From a virus, in IMG/VR virus record IMGVR_UViG_3300048590_000220, positions 1-24,775 of that record: a stretch of 24,775 nucleotides of DNA; one strand, 5' to 3'. Below the pieces are notes generated by a model. It was not told the origin of the DNA and made no database searches. It saw only the letters and a program-made list of their open reading frames with translations. Both the position numbers and the translations under genes were made by a program. Positions 17,630 to 23,067 of the stretch are shown here, piece by piece. Numbering within the stretch: position 1 is the stretch's first letter; each line of letters opens with the position of its first letter.

Positions 17630-18345
17630 AGATTTCTGCAATCTTGAACGGCTACAGAAGACCTAATACTCTTCAGGAACAAATACAGGCTATCAAAGGC
17701 CAAGAGTGTTCAGCTTCGATTGAACTGATGTACTGGCAAAACACTCAGCCAGATATTCAGTATTCCGTTCCTGCTGATATCACTTCTGCTGTCTCCAATG
17801 TCAATCTTGGAGTATGGGCAAGATTTGCTTATGCTCTTAATGCTAAATCTGATTATGTTTGTATCTTCGATGACGATACTATTCCCGGTAAGCTCTGGTT
17901 TCAAAATTGTCTTGATACCTTCGATGCTGTTCCTGATGCTGGACTCTTAGGAACTATCGGAGTAATTTACACTAGACCTGAATATCGGTACTTCAGAAGA
18001 GTTGGATGGGATTGTCCAAATGAATCAGCAACACAAGCGGACATAGTAGGCCACTGCTGGTATTTTCATAGAGACTTTCTTTCAACATTCTTCAGAGAGC
18101 TTCCACCATTAGAACAGTGTCCCTTTGTTGGTGAAGATATTTGGGCTTCTTATATGCTTCAGAAGTTCACCAACAAGAAAACGTATGTTCCTGCCCATCC
18201 TACAAGCAATAGAGAAATGTGGGGCAGTCTTCATGGTGTTAGATATGGTGCTGATGGGAATGAAACATGGTCTAAGAATATTCACTTGATGGATGCTGAC
18301 CTGAAGAGAGCCATAGCTAACGGTTTCCGCTTGATCGCTGCTTGA
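17626..18345 (+). CDS. Second GT-A glycosyltransferase-like protein
   Basis: 239 residues with GT2-like features: MKISAILNGYRRPNTLQEQI at the N-terminus, NVNLGVWARFAYALNAKSDY (59-78), then YVCIFDDDTIPG, in which D82-D84 is the DXD-type metal site. An acidic GEDIWASYML occurs later, and a Trp- and Tyr-rich middle section follows. It lacks close similarity to the first glycosyltransferase (6932-7660), so the two are separate acquisitions. It sits at the end of the tail fibre genes, so fibre or capsid proteins are plausible acceptors; host surface sugars are the alternative. Confidence 0.82.
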   Translation: MKISAILNGYRRPNTLQEQIQAIKGQECSASIELMYWQNTQPDIQYSVPADITSAVSNVNLGVWARFAYALNAKSDYVCIFDDDTIPGKLWFQNCLDTFDAVPDAGLLGTIGVIYTRPEYRYFRRVGWDCPNESATQADIVGHCWYFHRDFLSTFFRELPPLEQCPFVGEDIWASYMLQKFTNKKTYVPAHPTSNREMWGSLHGVRYGADGNETWSKNIHLMDADLKRAIANGFRLIAA

Positions 18346-18392
18346 CACTTGGTTGAGTGTTGTGGTTAGTTTGATCTAGTCCTATCTAGGAC
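18342..18392 (+). promoter_or_regulatory. Possible promoter and small hairpin before 18401
   Basis: TTGACA (18342-18347) overlaps the end of the glycosyltransferase gene. A weak -10 (TTAGTT, 18366-18371) follows at about 18 bases. Then GTCCTA (18379-18384) and TAGGAC (18387-18392) form a small inverted repeat in the leader. The -35 is consensus but the -10 is poor. Confidence 0.35.
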
Positions 18393-18400
18393 AAGGAAGG

Positions 18401-18883
18401 ATGGACAACTTGAGCATTTCACATGATGCACTCCAGAAGGCAGCAGAGAAGGTCAGACAGGTTCAGGAAGCTCTGGAAACAGCCAAGAGCGATCTGAAGC
18501 AGCTACTAGACAACTATGATGCTGATTTGGCTTCTATCAGGGAATTGGTTGCAGAGCCAGAGCCAGCACCAGCAGCACCAGCAGCAGGGACAGAGCCAGC
18601 GAAGCCGAAAAGGGGAAGGTTAGCAGGACAAGGTTTCACTGTTGGCTCTACCATGATTGGTGTTACCTCTACCATCAAGGGGTGTTCTTCAGAAGAGATG
18701 GCAAGGGAACAGGCTAAAGAGAAGGTAGAGACGATTGCTAAGAAGCATTCCCACACAGTCACAGATGAAGAGTGGTCCGAGCTTGAAAAACGGATTGAAG
18801 AGAAGATCAAGGAAGTCTTTGGAGAAGCTGAAGCGGATCAGCCAGTAGCCAGCACCAAGAAGGCGAAGACTGCCAAGGGATAG
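18401..18883 (+). CDS. Coiled-coil protein with Pro/Ala linker, unknown function
   Basis: 160 residues in three parts: an N-terminal coiled coil (QKAAEKVRQVQEALETAKSD), a Pro/Ala/Glu linker around 51-69 ending in the basic stretch KPKRGRL, and a charged C-terminal helix (EEWSELEKRIEEKIKEVFGE) with a Lys/Ala tail. I do not recognise a family. The basic patch and Lys-rich tail could bind nucleic acid. It has its own possible promoter and is the last gene before a strong terminator, so it may be expressed separately from the tail genes. AAGGAAGG abuts the ATG. Confidence 0.7.
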   Translation: MDNLSISHDALQKAAEKVRQVQEALETAKSDLKQLLDNYDADLASIRELVAEPEPAPAAPAAGTEPAKPKRGRLAGQGFTVGSTMIGVTSTIKGCSSEEMAREQAKEKVETIAKKHSHTVTDEEWSELEKRIEEKIKEVFGEAEADQPVASTKKAKTAKG

Positions 18884-18906
18884 ACCCAGACTCAGGCTCA
18901 CCATCG

Positions 18907-18941
18907 GACCCTGCTAGGCTTCGTGCTTGGCAGGGTCTTTT
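18907..18941 (+). terminator. Intrinsic terminator ending the late gene cluster
   Basis: GACCCTGC (18907-18914) pairs with GCAGGGTC (18930-18937). The inner TAGGC/GCTTG pairs continue the stem around a five-base loop, and TTTT follows. It closes the rightward structural cluster. Its outer stem closely matches that of the terminator after the integrase (20371-20410). Confidence 0.85.
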
Positions 18942-19008
18942 GCTGTCTCTGGAAGGCTCTCTAGCGCGTTCTCGGACCCTTCCCTATGTTCAGAGTAGGG
19001 CAAGCTGG

Positions 19009-19014
19009 TAGAAT
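19009..19014 (+). promoter_or_regulatory. Possible -10 box of the tRNA gene
   Basis: TAGAAT ends ten bases before the mature tRNA 5' end, a common arrangement for tRNA promoters. No convincing -35 box is visible at 16-18 bases. A small CCCTA/TAGGG inverted repeat lies upstream at about 18982-19000. Confidence 0.35.
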
Positions 19015-19024
19015 CGTTCTGGAT

Positions 19025-19101
19025 GGCCCTATAGCTCAACCGGATAGAGCAACAGCCTTCTAAGCTGGAGGTTGCAGGTTCAAGTCCTGCTAGGGCTACC
19101 A
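19025..19101 (+). tRNA. tRNA-Arg (anticodon UCU)
   Basis: A full cloverleaf of 77 bases. The acceptor stem is GGCCCTA/TAGGGCT with one G-U pair, the D arm is GCTC/GAGC, the anticodon loop is CTTCTAA with anticodon TCT, and the T arm is GCAGG-TTCAAGT-CCTGC. A genome-encoded CCA ends it. The anticodon stem has one mismatch at its outer end (27-43). It decodes AGA, the favoured arginine codon of the phage genes I checked, so it may support phage translation. It also lies beside the integrase and may overlap the attachment site. Confidence 0.93.
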
Positions 19102-19457
19102 AAAAAAAAATTCCTCAATCTGCTATCTCTGCTGATATCAAGCAGATACAAACCCAACATCAATAAAAACAGGGCATAAGAAAGAGGGTCTAGCGTGATA
19201 CCTGAGTTGACCTTCTTTCTTAAGAAAAACGTCATCTGTAGAAAATGATGTAAACATAAGAAAACAAAGCACTTACGAAATCCAAAGTGAACATCTTGCT
19301 TCTAACAAGAAGGTCAAACACCAACTTCTTAAGTCTTTAGTTATCAACTACTTAGCTATTCTCAGATACCCTGTTGACCATCTTTCTTGCATTTCGTAAG
19401 TTGTTGATTTACTATGGTAGGTGTTGGAAAGATGCTCTAGCAGAAAGAAGGTCATGA
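19102..19457. other. attP-like intergenic region with recombinase/excisionase-type repeats
   Basis: 356 bases without a gene, between the tRNA and integrase. A 13-base motif TGACCTTCTTTCT occurs at 19208-19220, with one mismatch at 19375-19387, inverted and perfect at 19442-19454, and as a shorter inverted copy (AAGAAGGTCA) at 19307-19316. A second motif forms a perfect inverted pair: ACTTACGAAAT (19271-19281) and ATTTCGTAAGT (19391-19401). Such ordered motifs suggest protein binding sites of an attP site. The last copy overlaps the integrase Shine-Dalgarno. The crossover core could be in the tRNA 3' part; this is inferred. Confidence 0.6.
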
Positions 19458-20345
19458 ATGTTGCACTTAGGCGAATGGTTTCAAGACTTTACAGAAGAAC
19501 GAAGGATCATGCATAACGTCTCAAAAAAGACCCTGCTCGGCTATCGTCATGCTTGGGCTTGCTTGGGTCAAGGCTTCCTAGACCGGGTGGAGAAGCCCGA
19601 ACACATCAAGAGGCAGATGAAGGATTCTGTTCACCTGAGTATGAGAAGGGTCCGAGCCAAGGAACGGATCACAGAAGGCACCATCAATACCTACATCACG
19701 GTTATCAATGCCTTCCTTCGCTGGTGTCATGAGGAAGACCACTTGGACAGGCTAATCATCATTCCCAAGCTGAAGACTCAAACCAAAGTCAGACAGACTG
19801 TAGCCGATGATGTGGTGAAGGTGCTGAAGAGTTTCAATCCCAAGGGTACGAACCAAACAAGACTCAAGATGGCGATTCTGATTTGTCTTGACTGTGGTCT
19901 GAGGTTGAACGAAGTAAGGAAGATCAAGAAACAGGATGTTGACCTAGAAAATAATCTGCTCACTGTCATAGGGAAGGGAAACAAAGAAAGAATCGTCCCT
20001 ATCTCTGATGAACTGAGAAAACATCTGTTCAAGTACATGAAGACTGTGAATCATGATTACTTGTTTGTTACGTCTGGTGGCAAGCTCTATGGGCTTCGTA
20101 ACATTGCGCGTGACTTGGTTGTCTTGTGCGATAGGCTGAAGGTTGAACAGTTTTCCTTCCACCAGTTGCGCCATACCTTCGCTACCAACTATCTCAAAAA
20201 GGGTGGCGATATCTCCAGACTCAAAAGAATCATGGGTCATTCTTCAATTGTTGTTACTCAGGTATATGAACACCTGAACACTCAAGACCTGAAGAAGAAT
20301 TTTAACAATCTGTCTTCCATCCATAGCGATATCGAAGAAGACTAA
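19458..20345 (+). CDS. int: Tyrosine recombinase / phage integrase
   Basis: 295 residues. An N-terminal SAM-like core-binding domain (about 1-100, with TEGTINTYITVINAFLRWCH) is followed by the catalytic domain. Catalytic residues are visible: Arg in CGLRLNEVRKI, His and Arg in FHQLRHTFATNYL, His in IMGHSS, and the nucleophile Tyr in VTQVYEHLN. It would integrate and excise the phage genome. The length is XerC/D-like and leaves little room for a separate arm-binding domain. GAAGG before the ATG lies within a 13-base repeat shared with the upstream region, suggesting autoregulation. A terminator follows. Confidence 0.93.
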   Translation: MLHLGEWFQDFTEERRIMHNVSKKTLLGYRHAWACLGQGFLDRVEKPEHIKRQMKDSVHLSMRRVRAKERITEGTINTYITVINAFLRWCHEEDHLDRLIIIPKLKTQTKVRQTVADDVVKVLKSFNPKGTNQTRLKMAILICLDCGLRLNEVRKIKKQDVDLENNLLTVIGKGNKERIVPISDELRKHLFKYMKTVNHDYLFVTSGGKLYGLRNIARDLVVLCDRLKVEQFSFHQLRHTFATNYLKKGGDISRLKRIMGHSSIVVTQVYEHLNTQDLKKNFNNLSSIHSDIEED

Positions 20346-20363
20346 CATCTAGTCCAGCTTCAA

Positions 20364-20672
20364 CTAATCGGACCCTGTAGCCGTCTTCGGTTGCAGGGTC
20401 TTCTTCTTTTGGTGAACAATGATTCTAGGGTGTCTCTTGGGTAGGAACGTCTTAACAGGTTTCTGTGTGAGCCTTTGATACAACCTCAAAGCAACAGACT
20501 CAGGGACTATGAAGGTTGTATAGCTCCTCTTGCCTACACTTGGTCCTAGATTGGACAATCTCAATACACCATCTTCGTTTCTCACCAAGTCTCTGATGGT
20601 CTGCTCGGACAGGTTCCACCAATCCGATAGTTCCTTGACCTTGTAGTGTCTCTCCTGCTTCATAGCAGACAA
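20364..20672 (-). CDS. Excisionase-like helix-turn-helix protein
   Basis: 102 residues. The N-terminus, HYKVKELSDWWNLSEQTIRD followed by LVRNEDGVLRL, is a MerR/excisionase-type helix-turn-helix with a wing. The rest is basic (PVKTFLPKRHPRIIVHQKKK). In temperate phages such small proteins convergent with the integrase often act as recombination directionality factors, and the repeats upstream of int would be candidate binding sites. The role is inferred from the fold and context. Its 3' end overlaps the integrase terminator. Confidence 0.7.
   Translation of the reverse strand: MSAMKQERHYKVKELSDWWNLSEQTIRDLVRNEDGVLRLSNLGPSVGKRSYTTFIVPESVALRLYQRLTQKPVKTFLPKRHPRIIVHQKKKTLQPKTATGSD
20371..20410 (+). 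terminator. Intrinsic terminator after the integrase
   Basis: GACCCTG (20371-20377) pairs with CAGGGTC (20394-20400), extended by TAGCCG/CGGTTG around a TCTT loop, then a T-rich tail (20401-20410). It terminates the rightward integrase transcript. The leftward gene at 20364-20672 reads through the same bases in its last codons. Confidence 0.8.
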
Positions 20673-20715
20673 TCATAGCAGACCATCAGCCAATCAAAGC
20701 TGGTGGTCTGTACGT

Positions 20716-20943
20716 TCATTCAGACCAAGTGAATTCCAACTCTCCCAATGCTGCATCCTTCTTCACCCGTCTAACCCATGCAACAACTTCAGGTGTCTTC
20801 TTCACCTTCAAATGGTTACCCATCAATTCAAGAGTGACTGTAGCACCATAGGAAGCCTTATCAAACATCCTGATACTACGTTCCATCAAAGCCTTCTGTA
20901 CAACCTTCTCAATAAAGTTCACCTTCTCGTGTCTTGCAAGCAT
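20716..20943 (-). CDS. Small basic protein, unknown function
   Basis: 75 residues from the chosen start. Two ATGs are possible, 20949 and 20943. The second is better spaced from the AAAGGGA Shine-Dalgarno, so I use it. The sequence has an N-terminal helix (FIEKVVQKALMERSIRMFDK) then beta-like TVTLELMGNHLKVKK and VAWVRRVKKDAALGELEF. I do not recognise a family. It is the first gene after the strongest sigma70-type promoter in the window and lies upstream of the excisionase-like gene, so a regulatory or early role is plausible. Confidence 0.65.
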   Translation of the reverse strand: MLARHEKVNFIEKVVQKALMERSIRMFDKASYGATVTLELMGNHLKVKKTPEVVAWVRRVKKDAALGELEFTWSE

Positions 20944-20982
20944 AATCATTCCCTTTCATTTTTCATCATCTGCCAACACTCC

Positions 20983-21013
20983 CACTATAGCAGTATTGAT
21001 AGTGATTTGTCAA
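20983..21013 (-). promoter_or_regulatory. Strong leftward promoter with dyad operator
   Basis: On the minus strand TTGACA (21013-21008) is followed after 18 bases by TATAGT (20989-20984), preceded by TGC, an extended -10. An inverted repeat, CACTAT (20983-20988) and ATAGTG (20999-21004), covers the -10 and spacer, so a bound regulator would block the promoter. It would drive the 20943 gene and the excisionase-like gene. Confidence 0.75.
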
Positions 21014-21030
21014 GTGCAGGAAGGCGCAAT

Positions 21031-21177
21031 CCGAACTTTATTTAATGGGCCGGATTCGCAAAAGTTCGGCCTAGTCATATCAACAACTTGGAGGTACTTT
21101 TTCCTATCGGGCAGGGATTCGCAAAATTGTTCCTATCGGGCAGGGATTCGCAAAAGTTTCGCAAAAATTTCGCAAAA
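21031..21177. repeat. TTCGCAAAA repeat cluster and hairpins (iteron- or operator-like)
   Basis: TTCGCAAAA occurs five times in the same orientation: 21055, 21118, 21147, 21158 and 21169 (start positions). The last three are 11 bases apart, one helical turn. A 26-base block beginning TTCCTATCGGGCAGGGATTC is duplicated at 21101-21126 and 21130-21155. An inverted repeat CCGAACTTT (21031-21039) / AAAGTTCGG (21061-21069) precedes them. The stretch 20950-21258 contains no gene apart from this cluster, the leftward promoter and a terminator. Confidence 0.7.
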
Positions 21178-21209
21178 AAAAGAGGAGCAGAACGCATTGG
21201 CCCTGCTCC
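21173..21209 (-). terminator. Intrinsic terminator of the leftward operon
   Basis: GGAGCAG (21184-21190) and CTGCTCC (21203-21209) form a seven-pair stem. On the minus strand it is followed by TC and eight T residues (21180-21173). It ends transcription of the four-gene leftward operon about 50 bases after its last stop. Its T run overlaps the last TTCGCAAAA repeat. Confidence 0.8.
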
Positions 21210-21258
21210 GAACAAATGAAACAAACAAAAAATTAGGAGTTTTTCTGAACATGAGTAT

Positions 21259-21615
21259 TTATGCGTCTTCTTTCCAAATCTGAAGAAACTCCAGAACCAT
21301 CGCGTTATCGTGCTGGAACTGTTCCAATGAGGCCACTAGTCTCTTACTGTCAATAATCGCCTCTTCCAATCTGTCATTGTTTTCCAGAGCCTTCGTGATG
21401 AGTAGCGATAACACCAACTTCAGATTATCCTGTTCGATATGGTGATACATGGTTTTTAATTCGTCCTTGAACTGCTCGGACTGTTTTTTACCATACGCCT
21501 TCCTGCAACTGGAACAATAATCTGAAGAATACTCGCTGCCGTCTTTCTTTTTTGCGATGAAAAGAGAATGTTGCTTAGTCCAGCCACAATTCTTACAGGT
21601 CTTCTCAGTTAGCAT
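21259..21615 (-). CDS. Zinc-ribbon protein, unknown function
   Basis: 118 residues. Four cysteines in two pairs, CKNC (7-10) and CSSC (34-37), form a probable zinc ribbon like those in phage and recombination-associated small proteins. The rest is helical: FKDELKTMYHHIEQDNLKLV, LVASLEQFQHDNAMVLEFLQ. I cannot name the family. The start overlaps the end of the upstream gene (stop 21609) by seven bases, so it is translationally coupled as the last gene of a leftward operon. The stop is embedded in CATAAATAC. Confidence 0.7.
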   Translation of the reverse strand: MLTEKTCKNCGWTKQHSLFIAKKKDGSEYSSDYCSSCRKAYGKKQSEQFKDELKTMYHHIEQDNLKLVLSLLITKALENNDRLEEAIIDSKRLVASLEQFQHDNAMVLEFLQIWKEDA

Positions 21616-21869
21616 CCCTTCTTCCAGTGTTCAGCTAGATCGTTCATGGATGAGATGAACTTGGCAATATTCTCGGACGTTTCGCCTAGATCCTCACATA
21701 GTTCAGCAATATCAATATCTTGATCTTCGTCCACTGGTGTCAATCCTAATCGTTTTCTGATAATAGGATTATCCAGCCAGCTTGCAGAGTTTGGGTAATC
21801 CTCGTCCTTCAAATCGGCTTCCCATTGCGCCATCATTGATTCGTCTTCGGTCATTTTTCTGAAGTTCAT
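21609..21869 (-). CDS. Small acidic protein, unknown function
   Basis: 86 residues, strongly acidic (DEDQDIDIAELCEDLGETSE) with a helical ending MNDLAEHWKKGC. No family is recognised. It has a good Shine-Dalgarno in ACAGGAGAACAACTAA, the last codons of the preceding gene. Small acidic phage proteins sometimes mimic DNA or inhibit host enzymes, but nothing here proves that. It is the third of four leftward genes. Confidence 0.65.
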   Translation of the reverse strand: MNFRKMTEDESMMAQWEADLKDEDYPNSASWLDNPIIRKRLGLTPVDEDQDIDIAELCEDLGETSENIAKFISSMNDLAEHWKKGC

Positions 21870-21870
21870 G

Positions 21871-22146
21871 TTAGTTGTTCTCCTGTCTGATTCTATTATC
21901 CCTCTTTAGTTGTTTCTTATATTCAGCCAACAGGGGATTATTTGACTGAAGAGCATACATATCGATGGCTTCAAAAACGATACACTTAACCTCTACTGGC
22001 AATTGTTTCAGAATATTCAAACTTGCTCGGAACTTTTTTACATTGTGCTTATGATTGCTGATGATGCTCCTACAGGCAGTACAAGTGTTTCTCTTCTTGC
22101 CACTAAACCTTTGTTTGCAGCTATCGCAAGTATGTGTATTTTCCAT
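21871..22146 (-). CDS. Zinc-ribbon protein, unknown function
   Basis: 91 residues. CDSC (7-10) and CTAC (22-25) make a compact four-cysteine zinc ribbon at the N-terminus, followed by a basic segment and helices (ASLNILKQLPVEVKCIVFEA). The N-terminus is analogous to the 21259-21615 protein, so the two may share an origin. Its ribosome binding site is the 3' end of the winged-helix gene, and its own last codons (QENN) form the binding site of the next gene. Confidence 0.7.
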   Translation of the reverse strand: MENTHTCDSCKQRFSGKKRNTCTACRSIISNHKHNVKKFRASLNILKQLPVEVKCIVFEAIDMYALQSNNPLLAEYKKQLKRDNRIRQENN

Positions 22147-22147
22147 C

Positions 22148-22378
22148 TTAGTTGTTCTCCTGTTGAATACTCTTTGTTGGATCTACGGCTATGTAAGTAC
22201 CTCTCCACAACTTAACCACCATTCCAGCCTTCATCAATGGCTTGAGTTTGTATGTGATATTGCTTTTGGTCAACTTCATAGCGCGAGACATTTTATCAAT
22301 ATTCCATGTGGTGTTGCTCTTCAACATCAACTCCCACAATCGGTATGTTTCTTCGGTAAATTGCGTCTTGTCAATCAT
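22148..22378 (-). CDS. Winged-helix DNA-binding protein, candidate regulator
   Basis: 76 residues. A helix-turn-helix is visible in TWNIDKMSRAMKLTKSNITY followed by KLKPLMKAGMVVKL, with a beta wing RGTYIAVD. It resembles small MarR/ArsR-like or replication-initiator-type winged helices. It is the first gene of the leftward four-gene operon. With no CI-like repressor seen elsewhere, it is the best candidate for the phage regulator; this is inference. The start follows AGGAG in a GGACAGGACAGGAG context, with TATAAATA further upstream. Confidence 0.7.
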   Translation of the reverse strand: MIDKTQFTEETYRLWELMLKSNTTWNIDKMSRAMKLTKSNITYKLKPLMKAGMVVKLWRGTYIAVDPTKSIQQENN

Positions 22379-22585
22379 TGTTCTGTTCTCCTGTCCTGTC
22401 CTTATTTATACAATCTGAATTTTCTGAATACCCTTACACTTCAAGCGTAACAACAACATAGATATTTGTCTATATTTTAATTCGACAATTACTGCTATGA
22501 ACAATATTTTGACTCTCTTTGGATAGGTGCTGAACTAAGTGCTTTGTTTTCAGTGAAGGCTAGTTCTTGTGGAATATTCGTGTTG
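22379..22585. other. Non-coding region between divergent TATAAATA motifs
   Basis: About 200 bases with no credible gene. The leftward TTGTATAAATA lies at 22413-22403 and the rightward copy at 22583-22593, so the stretch looks like a divergent promoter region. A small hairpin, ATAGA/TCTAT, lies near 22460-22475. Confidence 0.5.
22403..22413 (-). promoter_or_regulatory. Leftward TTGTATAAATA promoter-like motif
   Basis: On the minus strand TTGTATAAATA lies 24 bases before the ATG of the winged-helix gene. It is identical over 11 bases to the motif at 22583-22593 on the plus strand. No clear -35 is seen. Confidence 0.55.
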
Positions 22586-22593
22586 TATAAATA
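22583..22593 (+). promoter_or_regulatory. Rightward TTGTATAAATA promoter-like motif
   Basis: TTGTATAAATA precedes the structured non-coding region, with transcription expected to begin near 22600. It matches the leftward motif at 22413-22403. No gene start follows for more than 1 kb, so its product would be an RNA. Confidence 0.55.
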
Positions 22594-23045
22594 GAGTTGG
22601 GTAACGAAGACAGACGAAAAAAGTTTGTACTTTTTATTCGATAGATGAAACCTTTTTGCTTTGGTTTGCGTCTATATAAGTGTTGGATACTTTAGGAGAT
22701 GTTGTTGTTGAAATCTCTAGGAAGGAAACTTCCCTGCTGCTTAAGAGGTCGTGCATTGGCCCTTTTCGGAAGCAGGATTCTCAAGGTTACGTTCTTGAGG
22801 TCAAATCGGACCGTCTGCCCTGACTTTCGTGAATTTTTATTTGAGTCCTTAAGCAAGACAATAGAATACTAGGAAGCGATCATACGGGAGATACACCGGG
22901 CGAAAAGATGATTTGCATATGCCGCGATGAAGCTAAGTTAAATTCTCGCTCTCTACTATCAGGATATTGATAGTACAGATACTCTAAAGATTGCCTTTCC
23001 GTGAGTTTTTCTTCTCCCGACTGGTTAAGATTTAGTGTATCTAAA
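22594..23045 (+). ncRNA. Candidate large structured non-coding RNA
   Basis: A dense set of perfect helices is visible on the plus strand. AAAAAGT/ACTTTTT pairs at 22618-22635. GGAAG-GAAA-CTTCC (22720-22733) is a GNRA hairpin. CTCAAG/CTTGAG pairs at 22780-22799. TACTATCA/TGATAGTA (22954-22975) is an eight-pair hairpin. Longer-range pairs are TGCTTAAG (22738-22745) with CTTAAGCA (22848-22855) and CGGGAGA (22885-22891) with TCTCCCG (23013-23019). The strand UATGC...GCTAAG (about 22919-22936) resembles an 11-base GAAA tetraloop receptor. No reading frame of note is present. Large ornate phage RNAs such as GOLLD and ROOL are natural comparators; membership is unproven. Confidence 0.55.
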
Positions 23046-23067
23046 AATACTTTAATAACTTAAATAT

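Noticed and set aside
18914-19102. Minus-strand frame beginning MVALAGLEPATSSLEGC
   Set aside because: It is the antisense of the tRNA-Arg gene, a well-known spurious annotation pattern.
19271-19401. Inverted pair ACTTACGAAAT / ATTTCGTAAGT as a Xer/dif core
   Set aside because: The arms are 109 bases apart rather than 6-8, so they cannot form a single recombination core. They are kept only as candidate protein-binding sites.
22003-22450. Plus-strand frames of 70 and 131 codons
   Set aside because: They lie opposite the coupled leftward genes, which have proper Shine-Dalgarno sequences and zinc-ribbon or winged-helix motifs.
22497-22526. Tiny frame starting ATGAACAATATT
   Set aside because: It has only nine codons and no Shine-Dalgarno sequence.
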